DNA of 64,000 bases, from NCBI RefSeq assembly GCF_008923365.1, contig NZ_WBMR01000005.1:1-64000 (forward strand). Reading direction: 5' to 3'. The position numbers and the translations under genes are program-made. Under the pieces are notes generated by a model. The model saw nothing but the letters and a program-made list of their open reading frames with translations. It was not told the origin of the DNA and ran no database searches. Of this stretch, positions 28,046 to 35,037 are shown piece after piece; positions within the stretch are counted from its first letter, which is position 1, and every line of letters starts with the position of its first letter. This DNA comes from Actinomadura montaniterrae. GTDB taxonomy: Bacteria > Actinomycetota > Actinomycetes > Streptosporangiales > Streptosporangiaceae.

Positions 28046-28513
28046 ATGGCGGCCGTCAAGAGCCCGCTCTCGGACGAGGCACTGAAGGTCACCGGGCAGG
28101 CCCTGCAGGGCGCCCTCGTGGACCTCATCGATCTTTCGCTCGTGGCCAAGCAGGCGCACTGGAACCTGACCGGCCGTAACTTCAAGGTCGTGCACGAACA
28201 CCTGGACGAGGTCGTGGACCTCGCCCGCGCCGGCCAGGACGACGTCGCCGAGCGCGCCGTCGCGATCGGCGTGAACCCCGACGGCCGTGCCCGCACGCTC
28301 GCCGACCGCACCGAGATCCCGCAGCTGGAGGCCGGATACCTGGCCGACGACAAGGTCGTCGCGGCGGTGACCGACGTGCTGGCGCAGATCATCGCGCGGT
28401 TCCGCGAGCGGATCGCGGCGACCGACGAGCCGGACCCCGTCACGCAGGACCTGCTCATCGGCATCGCGGCCCAGCTGGAGAAGCAGCACTGGATGTTCCA
28501 GGCGCAGACCTGA
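28046..28513 (+). CDS. dps: Dps-family DNA-protecting ferritin
   Basis: A 155-residue ferritin-like protein. The Dps ferroxidase ligands are visible: KQAHWNLTGRNF (His, about residue 37) and HEHLDEVVDLAR (Asp and Glu about 15 residues later), which lie at the dimer interface. Dps dodecamers oxidise and store iron and can coat DNA in stress and stationary phase. The N-terminus is short with few Lys, so DNA binding may be weak. AAGGAG stands six bases before the ATG. A perfect bidirectional terminator follows. Confidence 0.93.
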   Translation: MAAVKSPLSDEALKVTGQALQGALVDLIDLSLVAKQAHWNLTGRNFKVVHEHLDEVVDLARAGQDDVAERAVAIGVNPDGRARTLADRTEIPQLEAGYLADDKVVAAVTDVLAQIIARFRERIAATDEPDPVTQDLLIGIAAQLEKQHWMFQAQT

Positions 28514-28576
28514 TCGGCATAGATCGCGGATCCCCGCGCCGCCGCGATCCTCGGCGCGGACCCGGATCCGAGCGGA

Positions 28577-28610
28577 AAAGGCCCGGCCCCTCTCCTGGGG
28601 CCGGGCCTTT
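28577..28610. terminator. Perfect bidirectional terminator after dps
   Basis: AAAGGCCCGGCCCC (28577-28590) pairs perfectly with GGGGCCGGGCCTTT (28597-28610) around a 6-nt loop. The A- and T-ended arms make it work in both directions. Confidence 0.9.
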
Positions 28611-28619
28611 CCCTGTCCT

Positions 28620-28692
28620 GGGCGCGCTCTGCCGGCGGCGCGCGCTCTCTGGGCGCGCTCTCTGGGCGCGCTCTGCCGGTGGCGCGTGCTCT
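28620..28692. repeat. Low-complexity GC repeat between dps and the LysR gene
   Basis: GGGCGCGCTCT recurs three times, twice followed by GCCGG and separated by CTCT-containing linkers. It is a short tandem expansion without a visible gene. Confidence 0.6.
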
Positions 28693-28712
28693 CCGGGGGC
28701 GTCCCGGCGGGG

Positions 28713-29597
28713 TCAGCGGCGCAGGTGCTCCAGGACGGTGTCGGCGAACTCGATGGCCAGCGGGCTCAGCGCGTCCCAGCGCCGGGCCGCCCAGCCCGCG
28801 GTGAGCGGCGGCAGGTCCGGGATCGGGATCAGCCGCACCTCGCCCCGGCCGCCGCCCCAGCCGGGCAGCGCCGGCAGGATCGCGTGGCCGAGGCCGAGCT
28901 CGGCGAGCAGCAGCGCGGTGTCCCAGTCGGCGACGCTGGTCGTGGACGTCAGCCGCACCCCGTGCCGTTCGAGATGCATCTCCAGGTGGACGCGGGACGT
29001 CGAGTGCGCGGGCAGCTCGATGTGCCGGATGCCCGCCAGATCGTCGAGGGCGATCGTCTCGCGGGCGGCCAGCGGGTCGCCGGTGTGGACGGCGAGCATC
29101 CACGGCAGCTCGCAGGACGCCCGCTGCTCGACGCCGTCGAGGGGCGGGCCGATCGTGACCCACGCCAGGTCCGCGGTGTGCGCCCGCACCGCCTCCAGGC
29201 AGCTGCGGCTGGACGCGGCGGTCTCGAACTGCAGCGCCGCCTCGGGATGGCGGGCACGGAACGCGGCCACCCCGGCGGCCATGAAATGCCGGACGGTGGT
29301 GGCGCCCGTCGCGATCCGGACCGTGCCGCCGACGCCGCGGCGCAGGTCGTCCAGGTGCCGCAGGGCCGCGTCGATCCCGGCGATGCCCTCGGTGGCGGCC
29401 TGGTGCAGGATCCGGCCGGCGCGGGTGGGCAGCACGCCGCGCGGGCGCCGCTCCAGCAGCACCAGCCCGGTCTCCCGTTCGAGCCGCTTGACGTGCTGGC
29501 TGACCGCGGACTGGCTGCACGACAGGTCGCGCGCGACGGCGCTCAGGTTGCCGGCCGCGCAGACGGCCACGAACACGCGGAGGTCGTCGAGGGTCAC
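28713..29597 (-). CDS. LysR-family transcriptional regulator
   Basis: A 294-residue LysR-type regulator. The winged helix occupies about residues 1-60 (LDDLRVFVAVCAAGNLSAVA, with SCSQSAVSQHVKRLERE as recognition helix). The effector domain includes GTVRIATGATTVRH at its first strand. The start is a GTG at 29597; the upstream in-frame residues are unlike a LysR N-terminus. The ligand is unknown. It diverges from a TetR gene across 200 nt. As LysR regulators usually control a divergent gene, the TetR operon or a distant gene could be its target. Confidence 0.88.
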   Translation of the reverse strand: MTLDDLRVFVAVCAAGNLSAVARDLSCSQSAVSQHVKRLERETGLVLLERRPRGVLPTRAGRILHQAATEGIAGIDAALRHLDDLRRGVGGTVRIATGATTVRHFMAAGVAAFRARHPEAALQFETAASSRSCLEAVRAHTADLAWVTIGPPLDGVEQRASCELPWMLAVHTGDPLAARETIALDDLAGIRHIELPAHSTSRVHLEMHLERHGVRLTSTTSVADWDTALLLAELGLGHAILPALPGWGGGRGEVRLIPIPDLPPLTAGWAARRWDALSPLAIEFADTVLEHLRR

Positions 29598-29764
29598 GCG
29601 CCCAAAGGTAGACCTGGGGGATCGATAAGAAAACCCGAGAATTGACTTGGAACGATCGCAATCGGAGGATGCTTCTGCGGGCGCAGGATCCGGCGACCCG
29701 CGATCCGGCGGCGACCCGTCCGCGACCTCGAGGCGCGGGACGGGCGCCGACCACTCCGATTTCA

Positions 29765-29793
29765 TTTACGGATCGATCCGTTTCGTTTATGCT
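29765..29793 (+). promoter_or_regulatory. TetR-gene promoter with a 14-bp perfect palindrome
   Basis: TTTACG (29765-29770) and TATGCT (29788-29793) are 17 nt apart and end 6 nt before the ATG at 29800, so the mRNA is probably leaderless. ACGGATCGATCCGT (29768-29781) is a perfect palindrome over the -35 box and spacer, a typical place for a TetR autorepression operator. Confidence 0.6.
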
Positions 29794-29799
29794 CGGGCC

Positions 29800-30378
29800 A
29801 TGAACCGAGGCCGCCCCCGCTCCGGGCACGTGGACCAGGCCGTCGCGGACGCGGTGCGCGCGCTGCTGGCGGAGTCCGGCTATCAGGCGCTGAGCATCGA
29901 CGGCGTCGCCGCGCGAGCCGGGGTCGGCAAGGCGGGCATCTACCGCCGCTGGCGGTCCAAGGCCGAGATGGTCTTCGCCGTCACCGTGCACGGCCCGCAT
30001 CCCGTCGCGCCCGCCGACTCCGGTTCGCTGCGCGGCGACCTGGCCGCGCTCGCCGAGCACATCATCGACCTGCTGTCCGCCCCGCACGCGCGGCTCGTCC
30101 TGCCGGGCCTGGCGGCCGACCTGTCGGCCGACCCGGCGCTGGCCGCGCGCTTCCAGGCCGGAGTCATCGACGCCGAGCGCGCGCTCGTCGCCGAGATCCT
30201 CGACCGGGCCCGCGCGCGCGGCGAGCCGGCCGGCGGCGACCCCGCCTTCGTTCACGCGCTGCTGCTCGGCCCGATCTACACCTACCTGTTCCTGGCGGGC
30301 GGCGAAGCGCCGCCCGGCCTCGCCGACCGGCTGGCGAACGCGGCGGTCGCCGCGCTCGCCACGAAGGAGAGCCCGTGA
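29800..30378 (+). CDS. TetR-family transcriptional regulator
   Basis: The 192-residue protein has the TetR HTH at about residues 10-55: ALLAESGYQALSIDGVAARA, then GVGKAGIYRRWRSKAEMVFA. The C-terminal domain is helical with no recognised ligand. A perfect palindrome overlaps its own promoter, which suggests autorepression. Its TGA overlaps the GTG of the next gene, so the two form an operon and the partner is its likely functional companion. Confidence 0.9.
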   Translation: MNRGRPRSGHVDQAVADAVRALLAESGYQALSIDGVAARAGVGKAGIYRRWRSKAEMVFAVTVHGPHPVAPADSGSLRGDLAALAEHIIDLLSAPHARLVLPGLAADLSADPALAARFQAGVIDAERALVAEILDRARARGEPAGGDPAFVHALLLGPIYTYLFLAGGEAPPGLADRLANAAVAALATKESP

Positions 30379-30956
30379 AGCACCCGACCCCGCCCGCCAC
30401 GCCCGCGTCCGCCGGGTCCCCGCTGCTGCTCGACCGCGTCCTGCCCGAGGCCGACTTCCGCTCCCGCTACACCCGCCGCGTCCGGGCCGAACCCGCCGCC
30501 GTCTGGGACGCCCTGACCACCCTGGCCGCCGAGGACCTGCCCGTGTCGCGCCGCCTCATGGCGCTCCGCTCCGCCGGGCGCACCCGGCTCAGCGGCCCCC
30601 TCGTCGAGACGTTCCCGACCCCGACCCTGCTCCGGGACGAGGGCACGGAGCTGGTCAAAGGCAAGATCGCCAAGTTCTGGCGGGTCCGCCCCGAGACGGC
30701 GCCGGTGGAACCGGGCGACCCCGCCGCGTTCACCGCCTTCGAGGACCCCGGCTGGGCGAAGGTCGCGATGTCGCTGCGCGTGGCGCCCGACGGCCCCGGC
30801 TCCCTCCTGGCGTTCGAGACGCGGGTACGCGGCACGGACGCGTTCGCGCGCCGCGTTTTCGGGCCGTACTGGCTGCTCATCCGGGCCGGCGGCGCCGGCT
30901 TCATCCGGCTGGAGATCCTCGGCGCCGCCGCCCGCCGCGCCGAACGTGCGTCCTAA
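30375..30956 (+). CDS. SRPBCC/DUF2867-like protein
   Basis: A 193-residue protein that starts near SPLLLDRVLPEADFRSRYTR and contains VRAEPAAVWDALTTLAAEDL, the phrase typical of SRPBCC/START-like folds with a hydrophobic pocket. FRVRPETAPVEP-like text and GSLLAFETRVRGTDAFARRVFG continue the sheet and final helix. No catalytic residue is evident. It is coupled to the TetR gene by a four-base overlap, and a lipid- or drug-sensing pair is possible. Its TAA overlaps the TAG of the opposing Nei-type gene at 30953-30956. Confidence 0.7.
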   Translation: MKHPTPPATPASAGSPLLLDRVLPEADFRSRYTRRVRAEPAAVWDALTTLAAEDLPVSRRLMALRSAGRTRLSGPLVETFPTPTLLRDEGTELVKGKIAKFWRVRPETAPVEPGDPAAFTAFEDPGWAKVAMSLRVAPDGPGSLLAFETRVRGTDAFARRVFGPYWLLIRAGGAGFIRLEILGAAARRAERAS

Positions 30957-31741
30957 CGGGCCGGCTGGCAGCGAGGGCACCAGAAGGCCGTCCGGTCGCC
31001 CACCCCGGACGTCTGCGGAGCGCGCTCGATCCGGGTGCCGCAGCGGCGGCACGGACGCCCCGCGCGGCCGTACACCCAGTGCTCCTGACCACGTCCCATG
31101 TTCCCCGTGGTGACATGGCCGTGCCGCGCCTTGTTGACGTCCAGGAGCCGGTGAGCGAGCTCCACGAGAGCGGGGAGGTCGGGGACCCCGGCCACAGGCG
31201 TCCAGGGGTGAACACCGCGCAGGAACAGAACCTCGGCCTTGTAGACGTTGCCGATCCCCGCGAGCCGCGTCTGGTCGAGCAGCGCCTCGCCGACCGCCCG
31301 GTCCGGCTGCTCCTCGAGCCGCGCGACGGCCCGCGCGGCGAGATCGTCGTCCCAGCCGGGATCGAGGAGGTCCGGGCCGAGATGCCCGACGGCCGCGTCC
31401 TCCTCGGCGGTGCGCAGCAGCTCGACCAGGCCGAGCGACTGCCCCACCGCCTGCCGTTCCGCGTTCGCCAGCACCAGCCGGACCCGATGATCGCGCGGCA
31501 ACGGCCCGGCCGCCCGGATCTGCCAGCGGCCCTCCATGAGCAGATGCGTGTGGATCGTCAGGCCGCCCTCCACACGGATCAGCAGATGCTTGCCGCGCGA
31601 CACGACCTCCAGCACCCTCCGGCCCCGCAGATCCGCGGTGGCGAGGCGCGGCACCCGGAACTGGGCACGCGTCAGCGGCCGCCCGGCGAGCGCCTCGTGC
31701 AGGCGCCGGGCGGTCAGCCAGACGACATCGCCTTCCGGCAC
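30953..31741 (-). CDS. Fpg/Nei-family DNA glycosylase (Nei2-like)
   Basis: A bifunctional base-excision enzyme. Its start VPEGDVVWL gives Pro2 and Glu3 as catalytic residues once the formyl-Met is removed, the Nei rather than Fpg wording. The helix-two-turn-helix part contains LLDQTRLAGIGNVYKAEVL, with the conserved Asn. The C-terminal zinc finger is PCRRCGTRIERAP, then FWCPRCQPAR. The 262-residue length fits actinobacterial Nei2-type enzymes, which remove oxidised pyrimidines. It starts 15 nt after the Rrf2 gene and is probably co-transcribed with it. Confidence 0.93.
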   Translation of the reverse strand: MPEGDVVWLTARRLHEALAGRPLTRAQFRVPRLATADLRGRRVLEVVSRGKHLLIRVEGGLTIHTHLLMEGRWQIRAAGPLPRDHRVRLVLANAERQAVGQSLGLVELLRTAEEDAAVGHLGPDLLDPGWDDDLAARAVARLEEQPDRAVGEALLDQTRLAGIGNVYKAEVLFLRGVHPWTPVAGVPDLPALVELAHRLLDVNKARHGHVTTGNMGRGQEHWVYGRAGRPCRRCGTRIERAPQTSGVGDRTAFWCPRCQPAR

Positions 31742-31756
31742 GGTCCCGACCCGCCG

Positions 31757-32221
31757 CTAGATCAGGGAGGGGCTCTCCCAAGCGGACGGGTCCTCGGTGA
31801 GCTTGCGGACCCCCTCAGGCAGCTCGCCGGCGGCGATGTGCGCGAGAGTCACCCGCTCGAGGATGGCGCGCTCGCTCGCACGCAACGCGATCCACACCTC
31901 CTGCAGGGACCGGGCAGGGCCCTCGTAGCCGACGTGCTCGGGGCGCTCGCCCCGCACGCCGAGCAGCGGCCCGTCGATGGCGCGGATGATGTCGGCGAGG
32001 GAGATCTGCTCGGCCGGACGCGCCAGCCAGTAGCCCCCCTCAGGGCCGCGCTGGCTCCGGACGAGCCCCGACCGGCGCAGCTGACCGAGGATGTTCTCCA
32101 GGAATTTGGGCGGAATCTGCTGGGCCTCCGCGAGCTGGACCGCGGTCACCGGGTGACTCCCGGCCACCGCCAGCTCCGCGGCGGCACGCAACGCGTAGTC
32201 GACCCGGGCGGACAATCGCAT
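31757..32221 (-). CDS. Rrf2-family transcriptional regulator lacking cysteines
   Basis: A 154-residue Rrf2 protein. The winged helix reads RLSARVDYALRAAAELAVAG, then IPPKFLENILGQLRRSGLVR and RGPEGGYWLARPAEQISLAD, the standard Rrf2 DNA-binding part. Most studied members (IscR, NsrR, RsrR) hold an iron-sulfur cluster through three Cys in the C-terminal half; this one has no Cys at all, so it must sense something else. The start at 32221 is supported by a -10 box 6 nt upstream, making the mRNA leaderless. It sits upstream of the nei-like gene on one transcript. Confidence 0.88.
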   Translation of the reverse strand: MRLSARVDYALRAAAELAVAGSHPVTAVQLAEAQQIPPKFLENILGQLRRSGLVRSQRGPEGGYWLARPAEQISLADIIRAIDGPLLGVRGERPEHVGYEGPARSLQEVWIALRASERAILERVTLAHIAAGELPEGVRKLTEDPSAWESPSLI

Positions 32222-32227
32222 GTAGGT

Positions 32228-32233
32228 ATTATC
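32228..32233 (-). promoter_or_regulatory. -10 box of the Rrf2 gene
   Basis: On the minus strand this reads GATAAT, six bases before the ATG at 32221. It predicts a start at or within a base of the A of ATG. The -35 region is poor (CCCGAC), so an activator or a divergent sigma factor may be needed. Confidence 0.5.
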
Positions 32234-32267
32234 CCTTGCCGATCGGACTGGTCGGGCTCTGCTTATG

Positions 32268-32434
32268 GCATTGCCCTTGGCGGTCGGGCGCTGGGCGCCC
32301 TCCCTTCGGCGGGCAATGCGTGCGATCGCTGCATCGCTCCGGCTCGGCCCTGGGGGCCTCGCTGCGCGATCAAGTTCTCGCAAGCTCGAACTTGGCTTCG
32401 CTCGCGATCGCGACGGTCGGGGTCGTCGCGTGGC
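32268..32434. repeat. Structured intergenic repeat, copy A1
   Basis: This element begins 47 bp upstream of the Rrf2 start. Hairpin H1 has outer arms GCATTGCCC (32268-32276) and GGGCAATGC (32311-32319) and an inner hairpin at 32286-32300 (GGGCGC-TGG-GCGCCC). H2 is at 32346-32358 (GGCCC-TGG-GGGCC). H3 pairs CAAGTTC (32371-32377) with GAACTTG (32388-32394), enclosed by CGCGAT/ATCGCG. Positions 32358-32434 are identical to 52146-52222, and the outer and inner stems show paired changes against that copy. The strand is unknown, and short frames run through it in both directions. Confidence 0.85.
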
Positions 32435-32463
32435 TGGGCAAGGACGGCTAAGCTCCGTCTATC

Positions 32464-32560
32464 GCATTACCCCTGGCGGTCGGTTCTGGGGGCCCGCTGG
32501 GCGAAGCCGGATTCTCGCTTTGCTCGAATCCGGCTTCGCTCGGCGATCGCGAACGGTCTC
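32464..32560. repeat. Structured intergenic repeat, diverged copy A3
   Basis: A3 follows A1 closely. It keeps the 5' part of H1 (GCATTACCCCTGGCGGTCGG) but lacks the 3' arm. It has a 14-bp perfect stem where A1 has H3: GCGAAGCCGGATTC (32501-32514) against GAATCCGGCTTCGC (32526-32539). The H3 core CAAGTTC/GAACTTG of A1 is CGGATTC/GAATCCG here, so three pairs changed on both sides. GCTTCGCTCG and CGATCGCGA after the stem match A1. Confidence 0.75.
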
Positions 32561-32620
32561 GGTCGGTGCGTCGTTGGGCGAGATCAGTGCGGGGCTGTCT
32601 GGTCTTCCGGGTGTGTGGAA

Positions 32621-32668
32621 CGTGGCGCGCCCGCTGGTACCGGGCCTTTGACCGGCGGGCGCGCCACG
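32621..32668 (-). terminator. Long hairpin after the NagZ-like gene
   Basis: CGTGGCGCGCCCGCTGGT (32621-32638) pairs with ACCGGCGGGCGCGCCACG (32651-32668). All 18 positions pair, one as T-G. It lies 15 nt past the stop codon, reading leftward, and separates the sugar operon from the repeat region. Confidence 0.8.
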
Positions 32669-32683
32669 GCTCTCGGGCCGCGC

Positions 32684-34150
32684 TCAGGCGGCGGACACCA
32701 GCCCCAGGAGCTCGGCGGCGGCCTGGGCGTTGGCGGCGGCGGCGCCGTAGGTGGCCAGGTAGACGGCCGCGCCGGGCCGCCAGACCGGCAGGCCCATCTC
32801 CACGACCACCGCGTCCGGGCGGGCGGTGAGCAGGGCGTTCGCGAGCGCCCGCTGCGCCGCGTGCCGGTGGGCGTCCCGCAGCACGACCACCAGACCCCGC
32901 CCCCTGGCACGTTCCAGGACACCTTCCGCCTCTCCGGGCGCCCCCGCGGCCCGGACGGCGTCGGGCGCCCAGGGGTGCAGGCCCCAGGGCGTCGGCCCCA
33001 CCGCGATGTTGCCGGTGGCCTCCGCCTCGACGACCAGCGGCGCCCCGTTCCAGCCGGGCAGCGCGCCGGTCACGCGGACGGCCCGGCGGGCCGCCTCCAG
33101 GCCGGCGGCGCGGTCCACTGCGGCGGGGCTGCTGCCGGCAAGCCAGTCGCGCAGCCGCCGGGTGCGCTCCGCCGCGTCGTGCAGCCGAGCCGCCGGCAGC
33201 CGCCCGGTCCGCACCGCCTCGTCGATCGCCGCCAGCGTCGCCCGGAGCGTCTCGGCGTGCTCGTTCGGGCCGAGGCACAGCAGGTCCGCGCCCGCGATCA
33301 GGGCCCGCACCGACGCCTCCGGGATGCCGATCTTCCCGCTCGCCCCCTGCATGTCCAGCGCGTCGGTGACGATCACGCCGTCGTAGCCGAGGTGCTCGCG
33401 CAGCAGCCCGGTGATCGCGGCACGGGACAGCGTCGCCGGCACCCCGCCGGTGATCGCGGGCAGGTTCAGGTGCCCGGTCATCACCGCGCGGGTGCCGGCC
33501 GCGATCGCCGCCCGGAACGGGACCAGCTCGCGGCGGTCCAGCAGCTCCAGGTCGGCGTCGACGATCGGGACGCCGAGATGCGAGTCGTCCACGGTCGCGC
33601 CGTGCCCCGGGAAGTGCTTGCAGCAGGCGGCGACGCCCGCCTCCTGCGTGCCGGTCACCGCCGCCGCCGCGTGCCGGGCGACGAGGTCCGGGTCCGCGCC
33701 GAACGAGCGCGTCCCGATCACCGGGTTGTCGTCGGCGGTGTTGACGTCCACCGACGGCGCGAAGTTGAGGTTGACGCCGACCTCGGCGAGCTCCGCGCCC
33801 AGCGAGCGGTAGATCCGCCGGGTCAGCTCCGGGTCGTCGACCGCGCCGAGCGCGGCGTTGCCCGGGTACGGGCTGCCGGTGGCGTGCCCGCCGAGCCGGG
33901 TGACGTCGCCGCCCTCCTCGTCGATCGTGATGAACGGGTCGCCCGCCTTGCGCATCTGCGCGGTCAGCGCGGCGAGGGACTCCGGGCTCGGCACGTTGCC
34001 GGTCAGCGCGAACAGCGTCACGCCGCCGAGGCCCGCCTCCAGCTCGTCCAGCACCCAGCGCGGCGCCGCCGCGCCCGGGAAGGAGGGCAGCAGGGTGCCC
34101 CGCGCCAGCCGGGCGATCTCGCCGGTGGTCGCGGTGTCGTCGGCGGTCAC
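32684..34150 (-). CDS. Glycoside hydrolase family 3, NagZ-like beta-N-acetylhexosaminidase
   Basis: The 488-residue protein opens with a GH3 barrel: FALTGNVPSPES, FITIDEEGGDVTRLG (substrate strand) and the family hallmark KHFPGHGATVDDSHLG (about residues 160-175). The nucleophile Asp lies in VIVTDALDMQGA (about 240-251). A C-terminal domain follows. It should remove GlcNAc from chitobiose or cell-wall muropeptides. No signal peptide is present, so it acts in the cytoplasm on imported sugars. Its GTG overlaps the stop of the upstream permease gene, placing it last in the transporter operon. Confidence 0.9.
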   Translation of the reverse strand: MTADDTATTGEIARLARGTLLPSFPGAAAPRWVLDELEAGLGGVTLFALTGNVPSPESLAALTAQMRKAGDPFITIDEEGGDVTRLGGHATGSPYPGNAALGAVDDPELTRRIYRSLGAELAEVGVNLNFAPSVDVNTADDNPVIGTRSFGADPDLVARHAAAAVTGTQEAGVAACCKHFPGHGATVDDSHLGVPIVDADLELLDRRELVPFRAAIAAGTRAVMTGHLNLPAITGGVPATLSRAAITGLLREHLGYDGVIVTDALDMQGASGKIGIPEASVRALIAGADLLCLGPNEHAETLRATLAAIDEAVRTGRLPAARLHDAAERTRRLRDWLAGSSPAAVDRAAGLEAARRAVRVTGALPGWNGAPLVVEAEATGNIAVGPTPWGLHPWAPDAVRAAGAPGEAEGVLERARGRGLVVVLRDAHRHAAQRALANALLTARPDAVVVEMGLPVWRPGAAVYLATYGAAAANAQAAAELLGLVSAA

Positions 34151-35037
34151 CCCTTCACCGCCCCGGCGGTCAGCCCGGACACCATGCGGCGCTGGACGAG
34201 CAGGAAGAAGGCGATGACGGGAATGGTGAGCAGCGTCGACGCTGCCATGATGGGCCCCCAGGCGGTGCTGCTGCGGCCGAAGAAGAACTGCAGCATGATC
34301 GGCAGGGTGTACTTGTCCTGGTCGTCCAGGAACGTGAAGGCGAAGATGAACTCGTTCCACGCGGTGATGAACGAGAAGATGCTGGTCGCGACCAGGCCGG
34401 GCGCGACGAGCGGGAGCATGACGGTGAAGAAGGTGCGGATGGGGCCGGCGCCGTCGATCGCGGCGGCCTCCTCCAGTTCCTTTGGGACGGCCGCGACGAA
34501 GCCGCGCAGCATCCAGATCGCGAACGGCACCGCGAACCCGATGTAGACGACCGCGAGGCCCGGCAGCGTGTTCAGCATGTCGAGCCGCTTGAGGTCCAGG
34601 AACAGCGGGATGACCAGCGACTCGCACGGCACCATCTGCACCACCAGCAGCATGACCAGGAACGTGGTGCGGAACCGGAAGCGGAACCGCGCCACCGCCG
34701 TCGCCGCCAGCAGCGCCAGCAGGCTCGACGCCACGACGGTGATCAGGGCCAGCAGGATGCTGTTGCGGAAGTAGGTCCAGAACGACACCTGCGCGATGCC
34801 GCCGTTCAGGACGAAGTCGAAGTGCGTCAGCGTCGGGTGCGTCGGCAGCGGCTTCGGCGTGGTGCTGAAGATCTCGCTGTTCGGCTTGAACGCGGTGGAC
34901 GCCATCCAGAAGACGGGGAACACCGCCAGCACGAACACCAGCACGCCGAGCCCGTTGAGGCCGATCTTGCGGGCCCGCTTCCGCGCGGCCGGCCGGCCGC
35001 GCCGGGACCGTCCCGCCTTGAGGGTTGCCTGGGTCAT
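34147..35037 (-). CDS. Carbohydrate ABC transporter permease, MalG type
   Basis: A 296-residue inner permease with six membrane helices. The cytoplasmic EAA loop reads KELEEAAAIDGAGPIRTFF (about residues 190-208), which docks the ATPase. The end MVSGLTAGAVKG is the characteristic finish of MalG-type permeases. The ATG overlaps the stop of the preceding permease gene (ATGA). No ATPase gene lies in the operon, so a shared MsiK-type ATPase elsewhere is expected. Confidence 0.93.
   Translation of the reverse strand: MTQATLKAGRSRRGRPAARKRARKIGLNGLGVLVFVLAVFPVFWMASTAFKPNSEIFSTTPKPLPTHPTLTHFDFVLNGGIAQVSFWTYFRNSILLALITVVASSLLALLAATAVARFRFRFRTTFLVMLLVVQMVPCESLVIPLFLDLKRLDMLNTLPGLAVVYIGFAVPFAIWMLRGFVAAVPKELEEAAAIDGAGPIRTFFTVMLPLVAPGLVATSIFSFITAWNEFIFAFTFLDDQDKYTLPIMLQFFFGRSSTAWGPIMAASTLLTIPVIAFFLLVQRRMVSGLTAGAVKG

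Noticed and set aside
32268..32560. A1 and A3 as an intrinsic terminator pair of the sugar operon
   Set aside because: The operon already has an 18-bp hairpin at 32621-32668. The repeats lie beyond it, and the related copy A2 is not next to such an operon end.
32265..32651. Open frames across the repeat region with text such as KLELGFARDRDGRGRR
   Set aside because: The same text appears in the second copy at 52 kb in other frames, and changes between copies follow stem pairing, not codons. These are translations of a noncoding repeat.
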